This document shows positions 34,177 through 45,691 of a stretch of 64,000 bases of DNA, one piece after another. Below the pieces are notes generated by a model. The model was not told where the DNA came from and searched no databases. It saw only the letters and a list, made by a program, of their open reading frames with translations. This DNA comes from Phycomyces nitens (lineage: Eukaryota; Mucoromycota; Mucoromycetes; Mucorales; Phycomycetaceae). The position numbers and the translations under genes are program-made. Location of the stretch: NCBI GenBank assembly GCA_022702545.1, contig JAHRBC010000006.1:3623501-3687500 (forward strand), read 5' to 3'. Numbering within the stretch: the first letter of the stretch is position 1; every line of letters begins with the position of its first letter.

Positions 34177-34200
34177 GCGCTTCCTCTGCGCTATTCAGCT
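34129..34200 (-). tRNA. tRNA-Met (CAT), elongator type
   Basis: A 72-nt cloverleaf reads on the minus strand: acceptor AGCTGAA/TTCAGCT, D-arm GCGC...GCGC, anticodon stem TTGGG/CCCAA with loop CCCATAA (anticodon at 34166-34168), T-arm GGAGG-ATCGAAA-CCTCC and discriminator A. No intron; CCA is not encoded. A T4 tract 15 bp downstream (plus 34110-34113) can stop Pol III. An A at position 1 could suggest an initiator, but the loop and T-arm do not settle it; elongator is my preference. The T-type LTR begins 12 bp upstream of its 5' end. Confidence 0.93.
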
Positions 34201-34212
34201 ATACTTTTGTTT

Positions 34213-34947
34213 TGACACGTGTGTTGTGGACAGGTTCGGTTTCGACCATGAAGCCGGACCAAGGGCCCGGACATAGACGTAGGAGGTGTTGTAGGCCAGG
34301 CTAGCCCGAGTAAGAAGTCCGAGCCGAGTGAGTTGGGCGGGTTTCCAGTGAGGTGACGTTGGCAGGGCAATCCCCGAGTTTCTATATTTTTCTTTCTTCC
34401 CAGTCTTTTCCCATTTTTATTTTATCACATTTATTTATTTCCTTTTCTATTTCTTTTGTGAATCCTTGACACCTTCTTGTAGGATTGCACCATTTAACAC
34501 CTCTTTAAACAATTGTCTTTGTACAATGTACTTCTTCCATTTTTACTTTTATTATTTTTACAATATTTTTATACTATACTTTATCACACTTGTCTAGAAT
34601 TGCATCATTTTATTCACTTATTTCTTTATTCTTTGTTTTACATTGACTGCGATGGCACAATTTCATCCAGTTATTTTATTATTTTTGGTTATTCTTTTTT
34701 GATTCTGAATGTCTATAAAAGACATTCAGTTTTCAATCAATAAAAGATATCTTTTGTTGGGTTTAATACCGGTTCTATTTTATTTTATTTATACTTTTCG
34801 ATCTCTGAAGAGCAGTGATATTTTGCCCGGTTACATTTTGGGAATATACTGTTGAGTTCCGTTAGTCATTTTCTTTATCTTTATTATCGTTTTATTATTT
34901 GCCGTTGTTTGTCACTATACACAACCGTATACACACATCACACATCA
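34213..34947 (+). repeat. Gypsy-T 5' LTR (735 bp)
   Basis: TGACACGTGTGTTGTGG to CACACATCACACATCA. It is similar over its length to the reverse LTR at 53906-54657. A CACGTG palindrome sits at its start. A TATAAA at about 34713 (GTCTATAAAAGACATTCAG) and AATAAA near 34739 fit a U3-R order. Confidence 0.88.
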
Positions 34948-35005
34948 AATTGGAGGTCGTGCCGAGGATACTATATCTTTTATTTAAAATATTCAACTCT
35001 AAACC

Positions 35006-35553
35006 ATGCTGTGCAAGATGCCCCCTAGTCAGACAACAACTCCTACGCCTGAGCGTAAGTCCAACATCTTGAAGTACCTCTCAGCTTCTAAGATTTTCGT
35101 GAGAGGACCCAATGCTGAGGCCCTTTCTTGGTTACAACACATGGAGCGGCTCAAGCGAGGTGTTGGAATGAGCAATGAGGAGGCGATCCTGGTGGCCACG
35201 ACGCATTTCCGGGGAACAGCTGCGAAGTGGTAGGCGATCCACGAGGAGGAGATGGTTACGTGGGAGAAGTTCATTGAGGAGTTTAAGAAACAGTTTGCCG
35301 CAAGGCATATGGAGGACATCTGGTGGAACGAGATTGAGCAGATCTGCCAGGGTCAAGGACAGAGTGTTGGCGACGTCACTCTGAGATTGCAGGAGTTGTT
35401 TGGCCTGGTTGCGCTCTCCAATGAGTTGCAAAAGGTCAGAATTTTGTTGAAGGCGCTGAGAGAAGAGGTGGCGTACGAGGTGGAGAAGATGAGTGTGCCT
35501 CGTTTGTGGAATGATCTGGTGAACATGGCGACGAAGGTGGAAACTGTCAAGAA
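35006..35553 (+). pseudogene. Gypsy-T Gag, N-terminal part
   Basis: ATG at 35006. The capsid-type sequence has FVRGPNAEALSWLQHMERL, TTHFRGTAAKW, then WEKFIEEFKKQFAARHM and EQICQGQGQSVGDVTLRLQE. A TAG at 35231-35233 replaces an expected second Trp codon (KW-W), consistent with a G-to-A change. CACTA-3 interrupts it after VETVKN. It continues at 41738, but the two parts are not in the same frame, so another small indel or altered junction exists. Confidence 0.85.
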
Positions 35554-37067
35554 CACTGCAAAAAATATGTTACTGTACATATGTTCAAGGATGTTTAATT
35601 CTGAGTAAGATTTAAATCGAATTCCGGAATCCAATATAACTTGATTTTGTTAGCTATATAATATGTCTCATATGGAATGAGTGCAGGATTCTGAACCCAT
35701 AATTCTCTATAGACGGACATATAGTTTCTTAACACAGCTGAATACTTTAACAACAACCAAACTTCGTGTTTTTGCACTACGTTACATTTATCTATTGTTT
35801 TAAAAGCCAAAATACAATGGACTAAAATTAGATTTTGGGATGGAAGTATACTTGAATACGTTTTAAAAGAACATTATTGGACATTACAATCAATTATTTG
35901 GTTTCCAAGTATACTTGAATCCATTTTAAAATCGTTTTATTGGACATAATATTCTGGATAAATGATAAAATTTTTATTTGATAGAACAAAATAGAAGAAT
36001 ACTTCTTTTAAATATGTTGTGGCAAATGGTTTACCAAAAAATTTATTTCATAAAAATATTTTGTAAATACTATAATATCTATTGCAATATATCTCTGTCT
36101 ATAATATGGATTACTATACAATTAATATTACAACATACCTTTTCATTAGATAATAGAATAATATAGATAGATACTTTACAATCATGACATATAAACCAAT
36201 CGCACATTTTGATATCTATTAAAATAAAATTATATAATAAAAAATATGATTAATAATTTGATATCATTGTATAAATATATTTGAATATTTATCCACTTAC
36301 CATTATTATAAAAATATCAGGGGGGAATTATATAAAGATACTATATAGTATGATCTTGATATTAAATGTTAATAAAAAATAAATTTGTATAGAAATGCTA
36401 CTTGCCAAGCAAATTATAATCTATGGGATTTCAGTATTTGATGACTATATTGCAATACTTAGATGACCTTACATAGATACTAAAAATAAAATGTGAGTAA
36501 GAAAATAAAGATATATTTCTTTAAGTAGACATACCATATGCTTATTATTTAAAAATCCCGTTATTGTAAACAAATAGTAAAATCTGTAATAGGGTAGTTA
36601 GCAAGTAAATAAAATCTTTATCAATTGATTTACCTTTTTATAATGAAAAGAGAACTAGTATGTGTATCTTTCATTATTAAATAAGCATCTACAATATTAT
36701 AATTGTATTAGAGTAATGTAAAATATAATTTAAAATCACACACCATGACATACTACAAGTGCAAGTAATAAACAGAGAAAAAGAGAAAAAATAAAAAAAA
36801 TGAAAACAAAAATGTTTAAATAAAAATTATTTTCACCTTATAATCGAGGCAATTAAAATAATGCGGCCAAACTGGATTACAATATTTATTATGATATTAA
36901 ACTTCCAAGATATTCTTTGTATATAAAAAAGTTTTTATTAAATAAGTCTTCTTTCTCTGCTCTCAAGTTACCAAGAATATTACTATCTCTTATATCTTAT
37001 CATGTATATAAACTATCCAAAAAATCAATATAAATTAATAAAAAAAATTAATATTTCTATAAAGAAA

Positions 37068-38332
37068 ATGCCATCCAACACTCCCAGAACTCCAGGATGC
37101 CGAACCCGAATGAATGCAGAGGCTACAGCCTCTCACCAGGTTCAGGCTGGTAGAATTGACAATCGTCAGATTGCTCAAAGAGTCCCACCTGTTGCCAATG
37201 AAGACCAGCGGTACGAGGCAATAATTGGCATGCTGAATGGTGTCAATAGCAACATGGTAGCTGTCAACAATAAGCTTGGCATGCTTATTGACAGTCAGGG
37301 CAAGACTCACCAGGCTGTAGGTGCATTGGCCGATGCCCATGCAAACAATGTGGTTCAACAACAATTGGCTGTTCCAATTGCAATTGCTCCTTCCTCAGCC
37401 CCTCCAAACATGCTAGGTATTACTGGAATGGGTGATATTATCCTGGTAAGAGCCACTTGTTATATAATATAATATGACACTATTAAATAAATTATATTTA
37501 GGAATTGATCAGTGACAAGATGTGGAAGAAAGACTTCCCATCCAATGATCTATCTCTGATTGCTGAAAATGAAAGCAAAAAGAGGTGGAATAAGGATGAG
37601 CAGATCAACCACCTGGACAATGTTGCTGTCATCAACTACTTGAAAGAGTATATTCTTTCCCAGCCCCGTGCTGCTGGTTTTTGGCCTGGTATGGTAGTTG
37701 CCAAAATAAAAAATAACTACAAGACCTACCATTGGTATGCCAATATGACAATTGAGCAGGCAGAAGTCAAGAAGCGTAAAGGACGATCGAGCAGCCGTAT
37801 TTCAGAGGTTTGTAATAGCAGGTTTATAATAATTAAATATTTTATTTGTCTTTTATGCTTATTTAAAAAAAACTAGATCTGCTCTCGTCATAAAGATTTT
37901 TATGAAAGTAACTGGAGACTTGTTGATGAGGAGATGGGTTGTGCTGCAGACAATTTTGGAGAAATGGCCTACAGCAATCTTCTTCAGAAGGAAGCAATGT
38001 CAGATGGTGAATCTGGGGATGAGGAGATTGCTGTTGGCTATACAGTACGTGTTTTGAAAGTTGCTCGTCCCAGCTGGCAAAGTGAGGAGGTAAATATCTT
38101 TTATAAAAGACAATATAATTTAGTATAAGAGGAAAAAACAAAACTAATAAAATAAACGTAGTTCAACAAACTCTTGGCAGTCATTGACCATATGACAAAA
38201 GAACGTGACTTGGGTAAATCCAAAATGAAGTCAAAGCCAAGAATGCCCCGATACCAAAGAACGGTCAAGGTTACTCCTGTTCCCAGTAACCTTGCATTGT
38301 CATTGCCACCCTGGGCCATTAACAGTGAATAA
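37068..38332 (+). CDS. CACTA-3 accessory protein (RPxWxSxE family), 355 aa
   Basis: Exons are 37068-37445, 37502-37807 (306 bp), 37877-38089 and 38162-38332; all introns are phase 0. The N-terminus is basic and Pro/Asn-rich (PSNTPRTPGCRTRMNAE) followed by a helical YEAIIGMLNGVNSNMVAVNN segment. Exon 2 starts ELISDKMWKKDF. Exon 3 ends with EAMSDGESGDEE ... ARPSWQSEE. The last exon starts FNKLLAVIDHM and ends LPPWAINSE. No stop or shift is seen although the partner transposase is broken. Function unknown. Confidence 0.82.
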
Positions 38333-38416
38333 ATAATTTTTCACTATATCTCTATGCTTAATAACAACTGTTGAAGACTTAATTAATATGAAGATAAAGG
38401 TAGATATATTTAAAAA

Positions 38417-41400
38417 TTAAAAATAGATTTTTTTGGGCAAAGGAATTACAATTTTCTTGGTTTTATAGTCAAGTATGGCCACAGGCATGAGAATACGATG
38501 GATGGGCAACATGCTCTGAAAATCCAATGGTGAAAAAGTGTCCTGGTGAATTTCAGTACCTTCAAACTCTCTACTGATGTCAGAGGTGGTTTTGTATCAT
38601 TTGACAAAAGCAAAGGTATGTTGGCTGTTGTGGCACATGGGAGATGTTGTTGATATTGGACTAAAAGCATGTATAAAAATATATTGGATTTCTCCAACGT
38701 ATGCATATACTGCATTTGTCCTGTTCTCCACAAACAATGCCTGAATATATGAGCCCCGTTTGTTGCCATTGGAACCTTTGAACACCTGCCCAAGAATGTT
38801 GATTGACTTTAGCATCATGATCCAGTCATTTACAAATGCAGAGCTTGCCATGCTCTCTTTGCAACTCGAAATGTTCTTGTCATTGTACGCGACTTGATAG
38901 TATTCCACAAGACAATCATACTCTGACTTTGACATTGGTGACAAAGGTTTTGTTGCAAACGGAAATACAGATGGTGGCAGTGGCTCATTCCCTTTGATTG
39001 CCATTGATAGGTCTTGTGCGGCATTCAAGAACTCAGGAAGAGAAAACAAATGGTGTTGGCTTGCATGGTTTCCTTGTTTGCTATTAGGCTCTAATGATTT
39101 TCTGAATATATCAAGAAAGGTATGTGAATCAACAGATTGAAGAATATGCTGTGCAAAGTCATCCTTATGCGATTCTTCCACAAACTTCTTCATATACGTC
39201 AACTCAAATCCATTTTTCTTGTTGGTGTGGAAGTTTTTGAGGATGCCATTATACCGCTCAAAACTGAAAAGCCAGTATCCATAGACGGGCCCAAAATCCT
39301 TGATCGTTTTTGATAGATGGAGATGCAGATGCATGTTAGGTGACAACAAATCAGCATTGTAGATAGACTCACACCCTTGGCAAAAATCCTGGAGATATTG
39401 GTGTGCCATGCCAATTTCTTCTTGTGTGATACTAGGCTTTACCAGGAGTCGGCATGCATCAACAAAAAGGATCCAGTTCCTGAAATTCCTTTCTGGAAGG
39501 ACACCCTTCAATGCCACGGGTGAGTATGCCAGGCACCACGACTTCCACTCGTCTGCCTTCATGAAGGGGAACCCCTTCCCAATCTTTGTCTTTAATGTCG
39601 TGTAGTCTGGCGGCCATACCATCTTTTCCACCATCTTCTGCATGGCAACAAGACTCTTATCATTGACTAGACCATCTGCAACCCATCTCTCCATCATCCT
39701 CTTGGCAGTGCCTAAGAAGAGATTGTGCATTGGATTAATGATTGTGCAGCGGACAACGTCAAAGTACTGGAGACAATGCAGTTCGGACCAGCGAACACCA
39801 CTGGCAACTTCAAGGCGCTGCCTCTCAGCTTGAGTGGCTGCATTTCTCCAGACCTCAGCATCCTTATGATTATCATCTCTAGTGCAAAGGAGCCACTTTG
39901 AGGAATCAAATCCAGAATAATCAATGGAGCTTGTGCCAGCTAACCGAGTGAACCGACGATTACACTTATGACAAGCGTTTGTACTCGTATGGGAGGTGAA
40001 CCCACATACTTTCCTTGCGGCGGGAATGTCACATGCAACCAGAAAGAGAGCGGCACGGACAGTTGCACCAGATGGGCATTGGTAAGTTTTCATTCGAATT
40101 CCTTTGTAGAGATCCTCCAACTCATTGACCAGTGGTTTGAGATAGTGATTTATCTCTGAGGTTTTCGCTTCTCTGGGTCCAGGCATTAATCCAACAAGGA
40201 TCACATTCTCTTTCTTGAATCTGATATCCCGTGGAAGATTGTTGATTGCAAGGTAGATGGCGCCACAAGAATATGTTACACCATCAAACGGTTGAAACCA
40301 GTCAATGTTCAATGTCAACATGAGAGATCGCTCACTGTCAACAAAGGGGTTCCATTTACATCAGCCAATTTGTTCCACATTTTCCCATCATACACGTCAA
40401 ACATCATGCCCTCTGCCTTTGGGCCACGATTCCATGAGTTGATCAAATCTTCAAATCCAGGGCGGTGGAAGAACTTCTGGAGAGAATTTTTGAGGGAATG
40501 GTAAACATATGTCTTTTTTGGGATTCTTGATACAGAACCAGACACAAAAAGTGGGTTGCCACACACAGAGTTTTTCCCAAACTTGTCAAAGATACAATGA
40601 GATGGAGTGGCCAAATCGTTCTCATATACTTTATGGCACTCAGAGCAAGAAATATACTTTGTGATACCATTTGTCAAAGTGTCCATACCAGCCAGCTTTT
40701 TGAGTCCAGGAACACTGACAGGAAGGCGGAATGGATCAAAAAACAATGCAAGGATCTTGTTCACAATGGTAATCAAGACGACTGCACCTTCATCAACAAT
40801 ATACAAGGATACAAAGAGTGCAATGTTGATCACAATGAAACGGTGAATGAAATTTAATTTCAAGATGGATTCTGAAGAATAATCTATTACAAGGAGTATT
40901 AATTTATGAGAGTTTGTTTAAGGGTCTGATATTGATTATTATTATACAAACCTTCATCTTCAAGTATCTCACAGTCACTGTTTTCATCATCTTCATCTTC
41001 TTCCTCAGAGCTATCATTACCAGGATCTTGTTCTTCAAACCCAAAGACAGAATCTGCCTCGGAAAAAGGTAGGCTTCTTGTCATCTCAGCTCTAGTTTCT
41101 TCAAAAGAGATCGGGCCTATAAAATCAAAATATTAGCCCTAAACAGCCAATGAAAAATAAATTATTCTTACCATTGCACTCATAATCAACTTCGGCTTCA
41201 TATTGTTCACTCTGAGAAAGCTCTGCATTATCAATTGCAATGGAATCAAGTATATAACTGGTTGTCTCAGTTGCTTTATTACAAGATAATAAAATATAAA
41301 CATTATTTTGCTGAATATTAGAAATTAAATTTTTTATCTTACATCTTTGGGCAACCAATTTGTTTTCATTATCTTTTTTCAAATGACGGTTGAAAGTTTG

Positions 41401-41490
41401 GAGAGACAACATATTATATCCACCTTCTTTATTTTTGCACATGGAGCATCTGCACTCCTTTTTAGTTCTTGAGTTGCGTGTGGGAGCCAT
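38417..41490 (-). pseudogene. CACTA-3 TNP2-like transposase, frameshift and nonsense
   Basis: Exons on the minus strand are 41490-41343, 41273-41172, 41116-40952 and 40871-38417, all phase 1. Exon 1 has CRCSMC...NRHL and exon 3 an acidic SSEEEDEDDENSD. The core has LTLNIDWFQPFDGVTYSCG, LPRDIRFKKEN, INPMHNLFLGTAKRMMERW and YWLFSFERYNGILK. INPMH has Asn where the sister copies have the candidate catalytic Asp of DPMH. One base is missing in the A-run at 40343-40345, shifting the frame just before the core, and a TGA at 38597-38599 replaces a Trp (FVKW) near the end. The remaining C-terminus continues to PKKIYF. It cannot encode an active enzyme as written. Confidence 0.9.
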
Positions 41491-41737
41491 TGTTAAATAA
41501 AATGTTTATAATTATGTTTAGCAGTAAAGAAAAGGAGTTCAAAGAATAGTTTATTACACTTTAATTGAGTTTGACTTTGACATCTAAAGGTACACAACGG
41601 TTTTTAGCCAATGGTGATGGCCAAACCATTATTGAAATGGATTTTATAAAAAAATATCTGAATTACAATTTTATCTTTTCTGGGACACAGAACTTCAACA
41701 TACTGTACATATGTAAAGTAACACCGTTTTTGCAGTG

Positions 41738-42738
41738 TATGGTGGCGCTGGTCCTTCTGGTCTGTCCGGTTTTGGTGGCTCTGGTCCTTCTGGTTCGTCT
41801 GGTTTTGGTGGTTCTCGTGGTTCTGGTACTGGTCCGTCCGGTTATGGTGGTCCTGGTCCGTCTGGACAGTCTGGTGTTGGTGGTGGTGCTTCTGGTTCTG
41901 CTCCTTCTGGTCCTCAAGCTGTTACATGCTTCTGGTGTAACGAAGAGAGACACATCAAGCCAGATTGTCCCAAGAGAGCCAATAAGGAAGCCAAGTCGGG
42001 AAAAGGCAAAGGGCATCAGTAAGTTTTGCTGATGCCCGCAATCAAACTTACCCCCCACCCCCACAAGACGGTGCCAAGGTGAACATGGTAGAGAGCATGC
42101 CAGTGTATGCGGCAGAGCATGCAAAGGTCGGAGAACCTTCAACTCCCAGGAAGCCCTACACCAGGAGAAAAGGAAAGGCACCGGAGACCATGGTTCCCAT
42201 TTCCTTCGTTCCCCCAATCACTCAACCGCTATCCATGCTTTAACAGCAATCACACCACCAGGGGCAGTTCAACACTCACCCTGCCCAACCGCGCCGTCCT
42301 CGTCAGCCGCCAAGACATCTCCTGGTCAAATTGCATCATAAGGATGTATGGGAGAAGCTGAAGAACGTAGATGCTAGGCTCTCGGTGGCTGATTGGTTAC
42401 TTTTGGACAGGACTGCGTCCAAGGATGTCAAGGATGGTCTGTGCTTCCTAACTAGTAGGAAGAAGAAGGTGCCCGCGCTAGGTGTCAACATGGTTCACCA
42501 TCAAGAAGATTCGTTGGAGGAATCTGTCTCGTTTTACTCAGACAACTGGGAGTCACAGAGTGTGGTGTCTGATGAGGTGAACTTCGGTTCTGACAGTGAG
42601 CTGGATGGGTACGACAGCGATGATACGGTATACAGCTACAAGTATAACTATCAAGACTTCGCCTCAAGCCAACTGTTGTGCGCGCCAATTACCATCAATG
42701 ACCAAGTCTTGCCAGCCATCTTTGACTCTGGGGCCAGC
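41738..42738 (+). pseudogene. Gypsy-T Gag C-terminal part and protease start
   Basis: It opens with a Gly/Ser/Pro repeat (GGAGPSGLSGFGGSGPSG and on), then a CCHC knuckle CFWCNEERHIKPDC. A frameshift or missed junction occurs near 42019, then VSFADARNQTYPPPP continues. A TAA at about 42241 breaks a Gln-rich stretch. It continues with HKDVWEKLKNVDARLSVADWLL, an acidic spacer and an aspartic-protease start QVLPAIFDSGAS ending exactly at CACTA-4. Broken in at least two places. Confidence 0.8.
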
Positions 42739-44396
42739 CACTGGAAAAACGGGCTTGATTACTAGTGTGGAAAGATAAGTAAACAATAGTGTAATTACCT
42801 GAATTATGATAGACTCTACATATAATTCCGCTTGAGAACAACCTGGTCTTAGCTGATAGCAGTATGTTGTGATAATTGCTAGCATAATTATTGAAAGAGG
42901 TGCTGCAGCTGAGGTCCAGTAGCACTTTTGGTGGGTATATCTAATTAGGTTATGGGGGGATTAAGCATTTAAATGTGCGGTTCCGTTTTGAAAGAATCTA
43001 TTTTGAGAGAATAACACTGTAGTATTTTACATCTTTACTACACTTTTTTCATCCTCATAGTGTAGTATTTAATCTTCTTTATTCTTCTTGACCAATAATA
43101 TATCACCCATTATTTGATTTCCCGTTTATAATTAATTGGTAATGTTTTACGTTTTTATTTTTATTAGAAAGAATAGAATGTTTCTAGGTTTAGGGTCTAC
43201 TATTACGCCTATTCCTATGGCCTAGCCGTTTCTACCCGGTTGCCTGCTGCTATTTGGATGGAATATTTTTCTACATAAAAAATACCTGCAAAAATATGAA
43301 TATCCAGTGATTTTTTGGGCTGCGGGAGTGTTCTGTAAAAGATAAAAGAAGTGTTAATGATATGGAGTACAAAGAGAAAATTTTTGTGTGTCAAAAGATA
43401 CTTACATTGCAAGAGATGGGCAAGAGTGCGCAAAGGGGACTTGAATTTTAAGGCTGGATGGGCTGTGTGGCAGGTTTTACTATAAAAAAGGGAATAAAAA
43501 TTAATATGGGTGAACAGAGTAATGATATATTTAATTTACATACCAGGAGCCAAATGGGTTATCAAAGTAGGGGGCATGGTGTGCAAAGAAAGACCAAAGG
43601 AGCCTACAAAACACATAATAATAATTATTAATAAATAGTCTGAATAATATTTTGGATAAGCAAAAAGAGATTTATAAAGAATATTACCTTTATGATTACA
43701 ATCGCGAATGATGGAGGAGGCCGATGGTGTGAATAGAAAGGGCAGTCTACAATGGAATAGAGTCAGAGAGGGAATACATATGATTGAAAGAAAAATTTTT
43801 ACCTGGTGCCGATGGCATCCTTATATAATTTGTTTGGCCAATCTAAGAGAGAAAGTGAAAATAATTTTTATCAAGATGATGGTACCAGTGAATGCGGCCA
43901 GTGAGTATTTGTCTGGATGGCCATTGTGGAAAGGATGAGTTGCAATGGGAGCGCACATCTATGAAAAAGAGGTTAATTTGTGTGTATAAAGAGGTATAAA
44001 AAATGTCTTACCAGAGAAAGGCGCCAATATCAAAAAGGCTAGGAAAAGGAAAAATAAAGGGAATCAAAAAAAAAGAGAGTGTCTGAAAAATTTTTCACCT
44101 TTGAAGCATGCTGCAGAAAGCATGATGGATTGAGCCCAAAAACAATATCAAGGCCGATTTGCATCTCAGTGCTTCAAGACAATAGAGGAACATCTTTATA
44201 GTCATTCAAAATGCCTATATATAACGGCCTTTTTGATAGTATTCAACCTCTCTTACCTTTACACCAACCCACACACACACACACTTACTTACTCACTCAC
44301 CCAAACAGTTTTTGTATGTATATTATATTTATTTTTATTTCAATTGAACAAAAACTAATAATTATAATCGAAATATACTTTACCATATTCTAGAAA

Positions 44397-45562
44397 ATGG
44401 TTAACCAAAGAAGATCAATTGCTCCTCGTCCTACTCCTGCTGGTCCCACTCCTGCTCCTGCTCCTGATATGGAACAGATAATGTCAAAGCTTTCCGAGAT
44501 GGAAGGCAAAATGACAAACGTCGAAGTGCAAGTGGGGTCTGTAAGAGCTCAACTCAACGTTGTTGTGGCTGGTAATGCTTCAGCTATTAGAGCAATTGGT
44601 GCATTGGGTAGTGCCCATAACACTGCTCTTGTCAACTCTCCCACCGTTCCTGTCGCACCTGTTGCTCTTCTACCAGTTGTGCCAACCAAGCAGACAAACA
44701 ACGATGTCTATGTAAGTAGCAAATTATATAGTATGTTATCAATTCATTATCTCATATACTGTGTCAGACGGCGATTCGCAAATATATGTGGAAGCCAAAG
44801 TTTTTGTCGAGAATAACTGCAGAGATCTTGGCAAACAACAACAAGCCAAAGTGGAATACAAACGTTCCTTTCAACCAAAGTCCAAACAAGGAGTTAGTTG
44901 TTAGGATCCTCAACTACTTGGAGCCCAAGTTTGAGAGCAAGGGAATGAGGAGAAGTGACTTGCACAAGAACCTTCATACCAACTTCAGGAGCCAAAGTTC
45001 CAAAGACAAGAAGTCTTCTTCAGAGAAAGCTGCCGTGAACACTCGTTCAAGAAGGGCAAACCATGCAGGCGAGGTAAGATATACTTTAAATAACTAATAA
45101 ATATTTAATATCAAAGAAGCAGTATTAACTGAGAATTTTAGAGCCTTTCTCGGCGCTTGAATGCTTACCTTGACAATGAGAACACAATCAATGAGATGAT
45201 GGGCAAAGATTGTGCCAACATGATAATAAAGGAGGCAATGTCCGAGGGTGAATCTGACGTAGAGACGTCTGAAAGTGGCACCAGACGTGTCATCTGCACT
45301 GTTCGCCCAGGATGGAGAAGTGATGAGGTAAATAATAATAAGGCAATAACTGGGTTACGTGTCTGAATTGTTATATAAAATATTAATACTTGTATTTCAG
45401 TTTAATAGACTCATCACTATTGTTGACTCTCATGTCCTTGAAGGAATGGGTTTGCATTCCCATCAATTCTTGCCTCGGGTTTTTAAGAGTGTGTCAAACT
45501 CAGCGGCCCCAAATGATGTGGTTTCCCGCCTCCCACAGTGGGCTTTTAGACACAATGTATAA
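44397..45562 (+). CDS. CACTA-4 accessory protein (RPxWxSxE family), 322 aa
   Basis: Exons are 44397-44711, 44768-45073 (306 bp), 45142-45327 and 45401-45562; introns are phase 0, GT-AG. The N-terminus is Pro/Ala-rich (PRPTPAGPTPAPAPDMEQ) followed by a coiled-coil-like IMSKLSEMEGKMTNVEVQVGS. Exon 2 starts TAIRKYMWKPKF and ends in basic NTRSRRANHAGE. Exon 3 holds EAMSEGESDVE ... VRPGWRSDE. Exon 4 begins FNRLITIVDS and ends LPQWAFRHNV. This is the clearest intact example of the family. Function unknown; inferred helper of the adjoining transposase. Confidence 0.85.
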
Positions 45563-45691
45563 ATAAAGTTGTTGTTTATATTTTCTCACCCACTTCCCCA
45601 AGAACGTAATACCGTCAATATATGTAAAGTATATTTTTTGGTGCCTTAATTTTGGTTATCTTTAAAAGAAGAAGATATTTTTTATTTTATA

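Larger units (their letters stand above)
35554..41737. mobile_element. CACTA-3 (two-gene, TNP2-type) in Gypsy-T gag
   Basis: The element is 6,184 bp with a good inverted repeat over about 34 bp: CACTGCAAAAAATATGTTAC on the left and, reversed, CACTGCAAAAACGGTGTTAC on the right. The flanks (GAA and TAT) do not form a 3-bp duplication. The accessory gene (+) and transposase (-) are convergent. The left 1.5 kb (35590-37067) is AT-rich with no supported gene. The transposase is decayed, so the copy is probably dead. Confidence 0.92.
34213..42738 (+). mobile_element. Gypsy-T, tRNA-adjacent gypsy element, split by CACTA-3 and truncated
   Basis: A 735-bp 5' LTR (34213-34947) starts 12 bp upstream of tRNA-Met and points away from it. 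It is followed by a primer-site-like TGGAGGTCGTGCCGAGG at 34951, gag, CACTA-3 (35554-41737), the rest of gag and the start of an aspartic protease. Sequence stops at DSGAS (42738), where CACTA-4 begins; RT, integrase and the 3' LTR are missing. A solo copy of this LTR lies near tRNA-His. Confidence 0.88.

Noticed and set aside
34213..34304. Short ORF overlapping tRNA-Met and the LTR start
   Set aside because: It spans a tRNA gene and an LTR; accidental.
41663..42217. 184-aa Arg/Thr-rich minus-strand ORF
   Set aside because: It is the complement of the Gly/Ser/Pro-coding repeat of Gypsy-T Gag.
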